A stretch of 64,000 bases of DNA from Hippophae tibetana (GCA_037013495.1 JAZDXN010000013.1:1860001-1924000); one strand, 5' to 3'. Shown: positions 38,611 through 52,930, counted from the first letter of the stretch. Made by a program: numbers and translations. The notes: generated from the sequence alone by a model not told the origin.

Positions 38611-41600
38611 TTGCTTCTAGGTATAATATTTTGTCACTTATGTTTTATCTTACACTTTCTAGCGACCAAGATATATTTGGTCGTCATTGTGGAAAACCTA
38701 TCTAAACAAAATCATTTTGCAGTTAGACATATTGATGGAGCATTCTATAACTTGGAACCTGTAGTTTTGATACCTCAATGTACTTCAATTATGGTCAAAC
38801 TCATGATTGCATGTCAAAGCGGAGAGGCACTTCGTTGTAGATTCCTAGGTTTAGAAACACCTTATCCTTTTGCACACAACCGTGTTCAATTTCATCAAGA
38901 ATAGATTCATCTTCTTCTGGTCCTTGAAACTCAACAGGCCATAAAACAGATGAAAATGTTGGAATGCATTAAGCAAGTTTTTTTGGTAACTTGAGCATTT
39001 TATATTTGGGTTTTTAGTCAATTTCGCTATGTGAAGTTTGAAGTAATCTTTACAAACGGTACTTTCTTTGTATCATTAGTAAAAGAAATATCTTCGAAAC
39101 AAGCTTCTAGAAATTAGTTGCTTGTTATTGAAGGGGTTTTCCTAATTACAGTTGGTTCCAAAATAACGAAGAGGTCTCATTTCATATGCTACTTTTTTGA
39201 TGAGAGCTAATTAATCTATGCATAATTTAACGATGCAAACTGTCGGACACACGCTCCTGCGTATCTTCCTTCAATGAAAAAGTACGTGATCGGTTAACCA
39301 CCAAACATTAAATACTTACATCCACATTGCTTCTATGTATAATATTTTCTCACTTATGTTTTATCTTACACTTTCTAGCGACCAAGATATATTTACTCGT
39401 CATTGTGGCAAACCTATCAAAACAAAATCATTTTGCAGTTAGATATATTGATGGAGCATTCTATAACTTGGAACCTGTAGTTTTGATACCTCAATGTACT
39501 TCAATTATGGTCAAACTCATGATTGCATGTCAAAGTGGAGAGGGACTTCGTTGTAGAATCCTAGGTTTAGAAACACCTTATCCTTTTGCACACAACCGTG
39601 TTCAATTTCATCAAGAATAGATTCATCTTCTTCTGGTCCTTGAAACTCAACAAGCCATATAGGAGAAGAAATGGTTGGAATGCATTAAGCAAGTTTTTTT
39701 GGTAACTTGAGCATTTTATATTTGGGTTTTTAGTCGATTTCGCTATGTCAAGTTTGAAGTAATCTTTACAAACGGTACTTTCTTTGTATCATTAGTAAAA
39801 GAAATATCTTCGAAACAAGCTTCTAGAAATTAGTTACTTGTTATTGAAGGGGTTTTCCTAATTACAGTTGGTTCCAAAAAAACGAAGAGGTCTCATTTCA
39901 TATGCTACTTTTTTGATGAGAGCTAATTAATCTATGCATAATTTAACGATGCAAACTGTCGGACACACGCTACTGCGTATCTTCCTTCAATGAAAAAGTA
40001 CGTGATCGGTTAACCACCAAACATTAAATACTTACATCCACATTGCTTCTAGGTATAATATTTTGTCACTTATGTTTTATCTTACACTTTCTAGCGACCA
40101 AGATATATTTGCTCGTCATTGTGGCAAACCTATCTAAACAAAATCATTTTGCAGTTAGACATATTGATGGAGCATTCTATAACTTGGAACCTGTAGTTTT
40201 GATACCTCAATGTACTTCAATTATGGTCAAACTCATGATTGCATGTCAAAGCGGAGAGGCACTTCGTTGTAGATTCCTAGGTTTAGAAACACCTTATCCT
40301 TTTGCACACAACCGTGTTCAATTTCATTAAAAATAGATTCATCTTCTTCTGGTCCTTGAAACTCAACAAGCGATAAAGGAGATGAAAAGGTTGGAATGCA
40401 TTAAGCAAATTTTTTTGGTAACTTGAGCATTTTATATTTGGGTTTTTAGTCAATTTCGCTATGTGAAGTTTGAAGTAATCTTTACAAACGGTACTTTCTT
40501 TGTATCATTAGTAAAAGAAATATCTTCGAAACAAGCTTCTAGAAATTAGTTACTTGTTATTGAAGGGGTTTTCCTAATTACAGTTGGTTCCAAAATAACG
40601 AAGAGGTCTCATTTCATATGCTACTTTTTTGATGAGAGCTAATTAATCTATGCATAATTTAACGATGCAAACTGTCGGACACACGCTCCTGCGTATCTTC
40701 CTTCAATGAAAAAGTACGTGATCGGTTAACCACCAAACATTAAATACTTACATCTACATTGCTTCTAGGTATAATATTTTGTCACTTATGTTTTATCTTA
40801 CACTTTCTAGCGACCAAGATATATTTGGTCGTCATTGTGGAAAACCTATCTAAACAAAATCATTTTGCAGTTAGACATATTGATGGAGCATTCTATAACT
40901 TGGAACCTGTAGTTTTGATACCTCAATGTACTTCAATTATGGTCAAACTCATGATTGCATGTCAAAGCGGAGAGGCACTTCGTTGTAGATTCCTAGGTTT
41001 AGAAACACCTTATCCTTTTGCACACAACCGTGTTCAATTTCATCAAGAATAGATTCATCTTCTTCTGGTCCTTGAAACTCAACAGGCCATAAAACAGATG
41101 AAAATGTTGGAATGCATTAAGCAAGTTTTTTTGGTAACTTGAGCATTTTATATTTGGGTTTTTAGTCAATTTCGCTATGTGAAGTTTGAAGTAATCTTTA
41201 CAAACGGTACTTTCTTTGTATCATTAGTAAAAGAAATATCTTCGAAACAAGCTTCTAGAAATTAGTTGCTTGTTATTGAAGGGGTTTTCCTAATTACAGT
41301 TGGTTCCAAAATAACGAAGAGGTCTCATTTCATATGCTACTTTTTTGATGAGAGCTAATTAATCTATGCATAATTTAACGATGCAAACTGTCGGACACAC
41401 GCTCCTGCGTATCTTCCTTCAATGAAAAAGTACGTGATCGGTTAACCACCAAACATTAAATACTTACATCCACATTGCTTCTATGTATAATATTTTCTCA
41501 CTTATGTTTTATCTTACACTTTCTAGCGACCAAGATATATTTACTCGTCATTGTGGCAAACCTATCAAAACAAAATCATTTTGCAGTTAGATATATTGAT

Positions 41601-43622
41601 GGAGCATTCTATAACTTGGAACCTGTAGTTTTGATACCTCAATGTACTTCAATTATGGTCAAACTCATGATTGCATGTCAAAGTGGAGAGGGACTTCGTT
41701 GTAGAATCCTAGGTTTAGAAACACCTTATCCTTTTGCACACAACCGTGTTCAATTTCATCAAGAATAGATTCATCTTCTTCTGGTCCTTGAAACTCAACA
41801 AGCCATATAGGAGAAGAAATGGTTGGAATGCATTAAGCAAGTTTTTTTGGTAACTTGAGCATTTTATATTTGGGTTTTTAGTCGATTTCGCTATGTCAAG
41901 TTTGAAGTAATCTTTACAAACGGTACTTTCTTTGTATCATTAGTAAAAGAAATATCTTCGAAACAAGCTTCTAGAAATTAGTTACTTGTTATTGAAGGGG
42001 TTTTCCTAATTACAGTTGGTTCCAAAAAAACGAAGAGGTCTCATTTCATATGCTACTTTTTTGATGAGAGCTAATTAATCTATGCATAATTTAACGATGC
42101 AAACTGTCGGACACACGCTACTGCGTATCTTCCTTCAATGAAAAAGTACGTGATCGGTTAACCACCAAACATTAAATACTTACATCCACATTGCTTCTAG
42201 GTATAATATTTTGTCACTTATGTTTTATCTTACACTTTCTAGCGACCAAGATATATTTGCTCGTCATTGTGGCAAACCTATCTAAACAAAATCATTTTGC
42301 AGTTAGACATATTGATGGAGCATTCTATAACTTGGAACCTGTAGTTTTGATACCTCAATGTACTTCAATTATGGTCAAACTCATGATTGCATGTCAAAGC
42401 GGAGAGGCACTTCGTTGTAGATTCCTAGGTTTAGAAACACCTTATCCTTTTGCACACAACCGTGTTCAATTTCATTAAAAATAGATTCATCTTCTTCTAG
42501 TCCTTGAAACTCAACAAGCGATAAAGGAGATGAAAAGGTTGGAATGCATTAAGCAAATTTTTTTGGTAACTTGAGCATTTTATATTTGGATTTTTAGATG
42601 ATTTCTCTATGTGAAGTTTGAAATAATCTTTACAAACGGTACTTTCTTTGTATCATTAGTAAAAGAAATATCTTCGAAACAAGCTTCTAGAAATTAGTTA
42701 CTTGTTATTGAAGGGGTTTTCCTATTTACAGTTGCTTCCAAAATAACGAAGAGGTCTCATTTCATATGCTACTTTTTTGATGAGAGCTAATTAATCTATG
42801 CATAATTTAACGATGCAAAGTGTCAGACACACGCTCCTGCGTATCTTCCTTCAATGGCAAGGTACGTGATCGGTTAACCACGAAACATTAAATACTTACA
42901 TCCACATTGCTTCTATGTATAATATTTTGTCACTTATGTTTTATCTTACACTTTCTAGCGACCAAGATATATTTACTCGTCATTGTGGCAAACCTATCTA
43001 CACAAAATCATTTTGCAGTTAGACATATTGATGGAGCATTCTATAACTTGGAACCTGTAGTTTTGATACCTCAATGTACTTCAATTATGGTCAAACTCAT
43101 GATTGCATGTCAAAGCGGAGAGGGACTTCGTTGTAGAATCCTAGGTTTAGAAACACCTTATCCTTTTGCACACAACCGTGTTCAATTTCATCAAGAATAG
43201 ATTCATCTTCTTTTGGTCCTTGAAACTCAACAAGCCATATAGGAGAAGAAATGGTTGGAATGCATTAAGCAAGTTTTTTTGGTAACTTGAGAATTTTATA
43301 TTTGGGTTTTTAGTCGATTTCGCTATGTGAAGTTTGAAGTAATCTTTACAAACGGTACTTTCTTTGTATCATTAGTAAAAGAAATATCTTCGAAAAAAGC
43401 TTCTAGAAATTAGTTACTTGTTATTGAAGGGGTTTTCCTAGTTACAGTTGCTTCCAAAATAACGAAGAGGTCTCATTTCATATGCTACTTTTTTGATGAG
43501 AGCTAATTAATCTATGCATAATTTAACGATGCAAAGTGTCAGACACACGCTAGTGCGTATCTTCCTTCAATGGCAAGGTATGTGATCGGTTAACCACGAA
43601 ACATTAAATACTTACATCCACA

Positions 43623-44222
43623 TTGCTTCTATGTATAATATTTTGTCACTTATGTTTTATCTTACCCTTTCTAGCGAACAAGATATATTTGCTCGTCATT
43701 GTGGCAAACCTATCTAAACAAAATCATTTTGCAGTTAGACATATTGATGGAGCATTCTATAACTTCGAAACTGTAGTTTTGATACCTCAATGTACTTCAA
43801 TTATGGTTAAACTCATGATTGCATGTCAAAGCGGAGAGGGACTTCGTTGTAGATTCCTAGGTTTAGAAACACCTTATCCTTTTGCACACAACCGTGTTCA
43901 ATTTCATCAAGAATAGATTCATCTTCTTCTGGTCCTTGAAACTCAACAAGCCATATAGGAGATGAAAAGGTTGGAATGCATTAAGCAAGTTTTTTTGGTA
44001 ACTTGAGTGTTTTATATTTGGGTTTTTAGTCGATTTCTCTTTGTGAAGTATGAAGTAATCTTTACAAACGGTACTTTCTTTGTATCATTAGTGAAAGAAA
44101 TATCTTGGAAACAAGCTTCTAGCAATTACTTACTTGTTATTGAAGGGGTTTTCCTCATTACAGTTGGTTCCAAAATAAAGAAGAGGTCTCATTTCATATG
44201 CTACTTTTTTGATGAGAGCTAA
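43623..44222 (+). pseudogene. Best-preserved decayed reading frame, 200 codons, two internal stops
   Basis: In this f-type monomer one frame runs from TTG at 43623 to TAA at 44220-44222, with only a TAG (43914-43916) and a TGA (44004-44006) inside. At about two-thirds A+T, roughly one stop per 15 codons would be expected. The third stop seen in most subtypes (ATTAGTTAC) is absent: f has ATTACTTAC. Residues near the start are hydrophobic, followed by HFAVRHIDGAFYNFE (Josephin-like, see 21314), an unrecognised middle, and an unrecognised 72-codon end with YEVIFTNGTFFVSLVKEIS. No in-frame ATG lies near the start, and no splice or promoter signal is evident. I read it as a fossil coding segment. 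A chance open frame spread by repeat amplification is the alternative. Confidence 0.45.
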
Positions 44223-47200
44223 TTAATCTATGCATAATTTAACGATGCAAACTGTCGGACACACGCTCCTGCGTATCTTCCTTCAATGAAAAAGTACGTG
44301 ATCGGTTAACCACCAAACATTAAATACTTACATCCACATTGCTTCTATGTATAATATTTTGTCACTTATGTTTTATCTTACACTTTCTAGCGACCAAGAT
44401 ATATTTGGTCGTCATTGTGGAAAACCTATCTAAACAAAATCATTTTGCAGTTAGACATATTGATGGAGCATTCTATAACTTGGAACCTGTAGTTTTGATA
44501 CCTCAATGTACTTCAATTATGGTCAAACTCATGATTGCATGTCAAAGCGGAGAGGCACTTCGTTGTAGATTCCTAGGTTTAGAAACACCTTATCCTTTTG
44601 CACACAACCGTGTTCAATTTCATCAAGAATAGATTCATCTTCTTCTGGTCCTTGAAACTCAACAGGCCATAAAACAGATGAAAATGTTGGAATGCATTAA
44701 GCAAGTTTTTTTGGTAACTTGAGCATTTTATATTTGGGTTTTTAGTCAATTTCGCTATGTGAAGTTTGAAGTAATCTTTACAAACGGTACTTTCTTTGTA
44801 TCATTAGTAAAAGAAATATCTTCGAAACAAGCTTCTAGAAATTAGTTGCTTGTTATTGAAGGGGTTTTCCTAATTACAGTTGGTTCCAAAATAACGAAGA
44901 GGTCTCATTTCATATGCTACTTTTTTGATGAGAGCTAATTAATCTATGCATAATTTAACGATGCAAACTGTCGGACACACGCTCCTGCGTATCTTCCTTC
45001 AATGAAAAAGTACGTGATCGGTTAACCACCAAACATTAAATACTTACATCCACATTGCTTCTATGTATAATATTTTCTCACTTATGTTTTATCTTACACT
45101 TTCTAGCGACCAAGATATATTTACTCGTCATTGTGGCAAACCTATCAAAACAAAATCATTTTGCAGTTAGATATATTGATGGAGCATTCTATAACTTGGA
45201 ACCTGTAGTTTTGATACCTCAATGTACTTCAATTATGGTCAAACTCATGATTGCATGTCAAAGTGGAGAGGGACTTCGTTGTAGAATCCTAGGTTTAGAA
45301 ACACCTTATCCTTTTGCACACAACCGTGTTCAATTTCATCAAGAATAGATTCATCTTCTTCTGGTCCTTGAAACTCAACAAGCCATATAGGAGAAGAAAT
45401 GGTTGGAATGCATTAAGCAAGTTTTTTTGGTAACTTGAGCATTTTATATTTGGGTTTTTAGTCGATTTCGCTATGTCAAGTTTGAAGTAATCTTTACAAA
45501 CGGTACTTTCTTTGTATCATTAGTAAAAGAAATATCTTCGAAACAAGCTTCTAGAAATTAGTTACTTGTTATTGAAGGGGTTTTCCTAATTACAGTTGGT
45601 TCCAAAAAAACGAAGAGGTCTCATTTCATATGCTACTTTTTTGATGAGAGCTAATTAATCTATGCATAATTTAACGATGCAAACTGTCGGACACACGCTA
45701 CTGCGTATCTTCCTTCAATGAAAAAGTACGTGATCGGTTAACCACCAAACATTAAATACTTACATCCACATTGCTTCTAGGTATAATATTTTGTCACTTA
45801 TGTTTTATCTTACACTTTCTAGCGACCAAGATATATTTGCTCGTCATTGTGGCAAACCTATCTAAACAAAATCATTTTGCAGTTAGACATATTGATGGAG
45901 CATTCTATAACTTGGAACCTGTAGTTTTGATACCTCAATGTACTTCAATTATGGTCAAACTCATGATTGCATGTCAAAGCGGAGAGGCACTTCGTTGTAG
46001 ATTCCTAGGTTTAGAAACACCTTATCCTTTTGCACACAACCGTGTTCAATTTCATTAAAAATAGATTCATCTTCTTCTGGTCCTTGAAACTCAACAAGCG
46101 ATAAAGGAGATGAAAAGGTTGGAATGCATTAAGCAAATTTTTTTGGTAACTTGAGCATTTTATATTTGGGTTTTTAGTCAATTTCGCTATGTGAAGTTTG
46201 AAGTAATCTTTACAAACGGTACTTTCTTTGTATCATTAGTAAAAGAAATATCTTCGAAACAAGCTTCTAGAAATTAGTTACTTGTTATTGAAGGGGTTTT
46301 CCTAATTACAGTTGGTTCCAAAATAACGAAGAGGTCTCATTTCATATGCTACTTTTTTGATGAGAGCTAATTAATCTATGCATAATTTAACGATGCAAAC
46401 TGTCGGACACACGCTCCTGCGTATCTTCCTTCAATGAAAAAGTACGTGATCGGTTAACCACCAAACATTAAATACTTACATCTACATTGCTTCTAGGTAT
46501 AATATTTTGTCACTTATGTTTTATCTTACACTTTCTAGCGACCAAGATATATTTGGTCGTCATTGTGGAAAACCTATCTAAACAAAATCATTTTGCAGTT
46601 AGACATATTGATGGAGCATTCTATAACTTGGAACCTGTAGTTTTGATACCTCAATGTACTTCAATTATGGTCAAACTCATGATTGCATGTCAAAGCGGAG
46701 AGGCACTTCGTTGTAGATTCCTAGGTTTAGAAACACCTTATCCTTTTGCACACAACCGTGTTCAATTTCATCAAGAATAGATTCATCTTCTTCTGGTCCT
46801 TGAAACTCAACAGGCCATAAAACAGATGAAAATGTTGGAATGCATTAAGCAAGTTTTTTTGGTAACTTGAGCATTTTATATTTGGGTTTTTAGTCAATTT
46901 CGCTATGTGAAGTTTGAAGTAATCTTTACAAACGGTACTTTCTTTGTATCATTAGTAAAAGAAATATCTTCGAAACAAGCTTCTAGAAATTAGTTGCTTG
47001 TTATTGAAGGGGTTTTCCTAATTACAGTTGGTTCCAAAATAACGAAGAGGTCTCATTTCATATGCTACTTTTTTGATGAGAGCTAATTAATCTATGCATA
47101 ATTTAACGATGCAAACTGTCGGACACACGCTCCTGCGTATCTTCCTTCAATGAAAAAGTACGTGATCGGTTAACCACCAAACATTAAATACTTACATCCA

Positions 47201-49350
47201 CATTGCTTCTATGTATAATATTTTCTCACTTATGTTTTATCTTACACTTTCTAGCGACCAAGATATATTTACTCGTCATTGTGGCAAACCTATCAAAACA
47301 AAATCATTTTGCAGTTAGATATATTGATGGAGCATTCTATAACTTGGAACCTGTAGTTTTGATACCTCAATGTACTTCAATTATGGTCAAACTCATGATT
47401 GCATGTCAAAGTGGAGAGGGACTTCGTTGTAGAATCCTAGGTTTAGAAACACCTTATCCTTTTGCACACAACCGTGTTCAATTTCATCAAGAATAGATTC
47501 ATCTTCTTCTGGTCCTTGAAACTCAACAAGCCATATAGGAGAAGAAATGGTTGGAATGCATTAAGCAAGTTTTTTTGGTAACTTGAGCATTTTATATTTG
47601 GGTTTTTAGTCGATTTCGCTATGTCAAGTTTGAAGTAATCTTTACAAACGGTACTTTCTTTGTATCATTAGTAAAAGAAATATCTTCGAAACAAGCTTCT
47701 AGAAATTAGTTACTTGTTATTGAAGGGGTTTTCCTAATTACAGTTGGTTCCAAAAAAACGAAGAGGTCTCATTTCATATGCTACTTTTTTGATGAGAGCT
47801 AATTAATCTATGCATAATTTAACGATGCAAACTGTCGGACACACGCTACTGCGTATCTTCCTTCAATGAAAAAGTACGTGATCGGTTAACCACCAAACAT
47901 TAAATACTTACATCCACATTGCTTCTAGGTATAATATTTTGTCACTTATGTTTTATCTTACACTTTCTAGCGACCAAGATATATTTGCTCGTCATTGTGG
48001 CAAACCTATCTAAACAAAATCATTTTGCAGTTAGACATATTGATGGAGCATTCTATAACTTGGAACCTGTAGTTTTGATACCTCAATGTACTTCAATTAT
48101 GGTCAAACTCATGATTGCATGTCAAAGCGGAGAGGCACTTCGTTGTAGATTCCTAGGTTTAGAAACACCTTATCCTTTTGCACACAACCGTGTTCAATTT
48201 CATTAAAAATAGATTCATCTTCTTCTAGTCCTTGAAACTCAACAAGCGATAAAGGAGATGAAAAGGTTGGAATGCATTAAGCAAATTTTTTTGGTAACTT
48301 GAGCATTTTATATTTGGATTTTTAGATGATTTCTCTATGTGAAGTTTGAAATAATCTTTACAAACGGTACTTTCTTTGTATCATTAGTAAAAGAAATATC
48401 TTCGAAACAAGCTTCTAGAAATTAGTTACTTGTTATTGAAGGGGTTTTCCTATTTACAGTTGCTTCCAAAATAACGAAGAGGTCTCATTTCATATGCTAC
48501 TTTTTTGATGAGAGCTAATTAATCTATGCATAATTTAACGATGCAAAGTGTCAGACACACGCTCCTGCGTATCTTCCTTCAATGGCAAGGTACGTGATCG
48601 GTTAACCACGAAACATTAAATACTTACATCCACATTGCTTCTATGTATAATATTTTGTCACTTATGTTTTATCTTACACTTTCTAGCGACCAAGATATAT
48701 TTACTCGTCATTGTGGCAAACCTATCTACACAAAATCATTTTGCAGTTAGACATATTGATGGAGCATTCTATAACTTGGAACCTGTAGTTTTGATACCTC
48801 AATGTACTTCAATTATGGTCAAACTCATGATTGCATGTCAAAGCGGAGAGGGACTTCGTTGTAGAATCCTAGGTTTAGAAACACCTTATCCTTTTGCACA
48901 CAACCGTGTTCAATTTCATCAAGAATAGATTCATCTTCTTTTGGTCCTTGAAACTCAACAAGCCATATAGGAGAAGAAATGGTTGGAATGCATTAAGCAA
49001 GTTTTTTTGGTAACTTGAGAATTTTATATTTGGGTTTTTAGTCGATTTCGCTATGTGAAGTTTGAAGTAATCTTTACAAACGGTACTTTCTTTGTATCAT
49101 TAGTAAAAGAAATATCTTCGAAAAAAGCTTCTAGAAATTAGTTACTTGTTATTGAAGGGGTTTTCCTAGTTACAGTTGCTTCCAAAATAACGAAGAGGTC
49201 TCATTTCATATGCTACTTTTTTGATGAGAGCTAATTAATCTATGCATAATTTAACGATGCAAAGTGTCAGACACACGCTAGTGCGTATCTTCCTTCAATG
49301 GCAAGGTATGTGATCGGTTAACCACGAAACATTAAATACTTACATCCACA

Positions 49351-49950
49351 TTGCTTCTATGTATAATATTTTGTCACTTATGTTTTATCTTACCCTTTCT
49401 AGCGAACAAGATATATTTGCTCGTCATTGTGGCAAACCTATCTAAACAAAATCATTTTGCAGTTAGACATATTGATGGAGCATTCTATAACTTCGAAACT
49501 GTAGTTTTGATACCTCAATGTACTTCAATTATGGTTAAACTCATGATTGCATGTCAAAGCGGAGAGGGACTTCGTTGTAGATTCCTAGGTTTAGAAACAC
49601 CTTATCCTTTTGCACACAACCGTGTTCAATTTCATCAAGAATAGATTCATCTTCTTCTGGTCCTTGAAACTCAACAAGCCATATAGGAGATGAAAAGGTT
49701 GGAATGCATTAAGCAAGTTTTTTTGGTAACTTGAGTGTTTTATATTTGGGTTTTTAGTCGATTTCTCTTTGTGAAGTATGAAGTAATCTTTACAAACGGT
49801 ACTTTCTTTGTATCATTAGTGAAAGAAATATCTTGGAAACAAGCTTCTAGCAATTACTTACTTGTTATTGAAGGGGTTTTCCTCATTACAGTTGGTTCCA
49901 AAATAAAGAAGAGGTCTCATTTCATATGCTACTTTTTTGATGAGAGCTAA
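49351..49950 (+). pseudogene. f-type copy of the 200-codon decayed frame
   Basis: This is the counterpart of 43623-44222 in the second 8-mer and has the same two internal stops and the same downstream open stretch from 49735. It matches the first copy at all bases compared, which reflects recent duplication of the 8-mer and not independent conservation. Confidence 0.45.
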
Positions 49951-50489
49951 TTAATCTATGCATAATTTAACGATGCAAACTGTCGGACACACGCTCCTGC
50001 GTATCTTCCTTCAATGAAAAAGTACGTGATCGGTTAACCACCAAACATTAAATACTTACATCCACATTGCTTCTATGTATAATATTTTGTCACTTATGTT
50101 TTATCTTACACTTTCTAGCGACCAAGATATATTTGGTCGTCATTGTGGAAAACCTATCTAAACAAAATCATTTTGCAGTTAGACATATTGATGGAGCATT
50201 CTATAACTTGGAACCTGTAGTTTTGATACCTCAATGTACTTCAATTATGGTCAAACTCATGATTGCATGTCAAAGCGGAGAGGCACTTCGTTGTAGATTC
50301 CTAGGTTTAGAAACACCTTATCCTTTTGCACACAACCGTGTTCAATTTCATCAAGAATAGATTCATCTTCTTCTGGTCCTTGAAACTCAACAGGCCATAA
50401 AACAGATGAAAATGTTGGAATGCATTAAGCAAGTTTTTTTGGTAACTTGAGCATTTTATATTTGGGTTTTTAGTCAATTTCGCTATGTG

Positions 50490-50575
50490 AAGTTTGAAGT
50501 AATCTTTACAAACGGTACTTTCTTTGTATCATTAGTAAAAGAAATATCTTCGAAACAAGCTTCTAGAAATTAGTT
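50490..50575 (+). other. Recombination junction, g-type to c-type monomer
   Basis: The unit at 50067 is g/a type through CTATGTGAAG (50489 is the a-type G) and c type from GTTACTTG (50576) onward, with the c-type tail CCAAAAAAACG and GCTACTGCG. The exchange removed one monomer from the 8-mer and produced the shorter 7-mer. Confidence 0.8.
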
Positions 50576-51914
50576 ACTTGTTATTGAAGGGGTTTTCCTA
50601 ATTACAGTTGGTTCCAAAAAAACGAAGAGGTCTCATTTCATATGCTACTTTTTTGATGAGAGCTAATTAATCTATGCATAATTTAACGATGCAAACTGTC
50701 GGACACACGCTACTGCGTATCTTCCTTCAATGAAAAAGTACGTGATCGGTTAACCACCAAACATTAAATACTTACATCCACATTGCTTCTAGGTATAATA
50801 TTTTGTCACTTATGTTTTATCTTACACTTTCTAGCGACCAAGATATATTTGCTCGTCATTGTGGCAAACCTATCTAAACAAAATCATTTTGCAGTTAGAC
50901 ATATTGATGGAGCATTCTATAACTTGGAACCTGTAGTTTTGATACCTCAATGTACTTCAATTATGGTCAAACTCATGATTGCATGTCAAAGCGGAGAGGC
51001 ACTTCGTTGTAGATTCCTAGGTTTAGAAACACCTTATCCTTTTGCACACAACCGTGTTCAATTTCATTAAAAATAGATTCATCTTCTTCTGGTCCTTGAA
51101 ACTCAACAAGCGATAAAGGAGATGAAAAGGTTGGAATGCATTAAGCAAATTTTTTTGGTAACTTGAGCATTTTATATTTGGGTTTTTAGTCAATTTCGCT
51201 ATGTGAAGTTTGAAGTAATCTTTACAAACGGTACTTTCTTTGTATCATTAGTAAAAGAAATATCTTCGAAACAAGCTTCTAGAAATTAGTTACTTGTTAT
51301 TGAAGGGGTTTTCCTAATTACAGTTGGTTCCAAAATAACGAAGAGGTCTCATTTCATATGCTACTTTTTTGATGAGAGCTAATTAATCTATGCATAATTT
51401 AACGATGCAAACTGTCGGACACACGCTCCTGCGTATCTTCCTTCAATGAAAAAGTACGTGATCGGTTAACCACCAAACATTAAATACTTACATCTACATT
51501 GCTTCTAGGTATAATATTTTGTCACTTATGTTTTATCTTACACTTTCTAGCGACCAAGATATATTTGGTCGTCATTGTGGAAAACCTATCTAAACAAAAT
51601 CATTTTGCAGTTAGACATATTGATGGAGCATTCTATAACTTCGAACCTGTAGTTTTGATACCTCAATGTACTTCAATTATGGTCAAACTCATGATTGCAT
51701 GTCAAAGCGGAGAGGCACTTCGTTGTAGATTCCTAGGTTTAGAAACACCTTATCCTTTTGCACACAACCGTGTTCAATTTCATCAAGAATAGATTCATCT
51801 TCTTCTGGTCCTTGAAACTCAACAGGCCATAAAACAGATGAAAATGTTGGAATGCATTAAGCAAGTTTTTTTGGTAACTTGAGCATTTTATATTTGGGTT
51901 TTTAGTCAATTTCG

Positions 51915-51930
51915 CTATGTGAAGTTTGAA
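51915..51930 (+). other. Recombination junction, a-type to d-type monomer (16-bp interval)
   Basis: The unit at 51499 is a type up to TTTCGCTATG (51914 is the a-type G) and d type from TTTGAAATAATC (51931) onward, followed by CCTATTTACAGTTGC, which elsewhere precedes an e unit. Removing d and c between these points turns the 7-mer into the 5-mer. Confidence 0.8.
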
Positions 51931-52930
51931 ATAATCTTTACAAACGGTACTTTCTTTGTATCATTAGTAAAAGAAATATCTTCGAAACAAGCTTCTAGAA
52001 ATTAGTTACTTGTTATTGAAGGGGTTTTCCTATTTACAGTTGCTTCCAAAATAACGAAGAGGTCTCATTTCATATGCTACTTTTTTGATGAGAGCTAATT
52101 AATCTATGCATAATTTAACGATGCAAAGTGTCAGACACACGCTCCTGCGTATCTTCCTTCAATGGCAAGGTACGTGATCGGTTAACCACGAAACATTAAA
52201 TACTTACATCCACATTGCTTCTATGTATAATATTTTGTCACTTATGTTTTATCTTACACTTTCTAGCGACCAAGATATATTTACTCGTCATTGTGGCAAA
52301 CCTATCTACACAAAATCATTTTGCAGTTAGACATATTGATGGAGCATTCTATAACTTGGAACCTGTAGTTTTGATACCTCAATGTACTTCAATTATGGTC
52401 AAACTCATGATTGCATGTCAAAGCGGAGAGGGACTTCGTTGTAGAATCCTAGGTTTAGAAACACCTTATCCTTTTGCACACAACCGTGTTCAATTTCATC
52501 AAGAATAGATTCATCTTCTTTTGGTCCTTGAAACTCAACAAGCCATATAGGAGAAGAAATGGTTGGAATGCATTAAGCAAGTTTTTTTGGTAACTTGAGA
52601 ATTTTATATTTGGGTTTTTAGTCGATTTCGCTATGTGAAGTTTGAAGTAATCTTTACAAACGGTACTTTCTTTGTATCATTAGTAAAAGAAATATCTTCG
52701 AAAAAAGCTTCTAGAAATTAGTTACTTGTTATTGAAGGGGTTTTCCTAGTTACAGTTGCTTCCAAAATAACGAAGAGGTCTCATTTCATATGCTACTTTT
52801 TTGATGAGAGCTAATTAATCTATGCATAATTTAACGATGCAAAGTGTCAGACACACGCTAGTGCGTATCTTCCTTCAATGGCAAGGTATGTGATCGGTTA
52901 ACCACGAAACATTAAATACTTACATCCACA

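Larger units (their letters stand above)
38611..50489 (+). repeat. Higher-order repeat: 5,728-bp 8-mer (c-d-a-c-d-e-f-g), two copies
   Basis: Monomers 39327 to 44339 follow the order c, d, a, c, d, e, f, g. Monomers 45055 to 50067 repeat it at an offset of 5,728 bp, which is eight times 716. Corresponding units match at all bases I compared, including rare states such as CTATGTCAAG in c units, CGAAAAAAGCTT in e units and GAGTGTTTTAT in f units. Homology extends left into the unit at 38611, which pairs with 44339 except for the first few bases. The second copy ends in a chimeric unit (50067) in which g switches to c. Confidence 0.9.

Noticed and set aside
44007..44222. The 71-codon frame in f units (with YEVIFTNGTFFVSL) as an independent small gene
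   Set aside because: It begins at GTG directly after an in-frame TGA and continues the same frame as the upstream segment, so it is better read as the downstream part of one decayed frame. I recognise no protein family in it.
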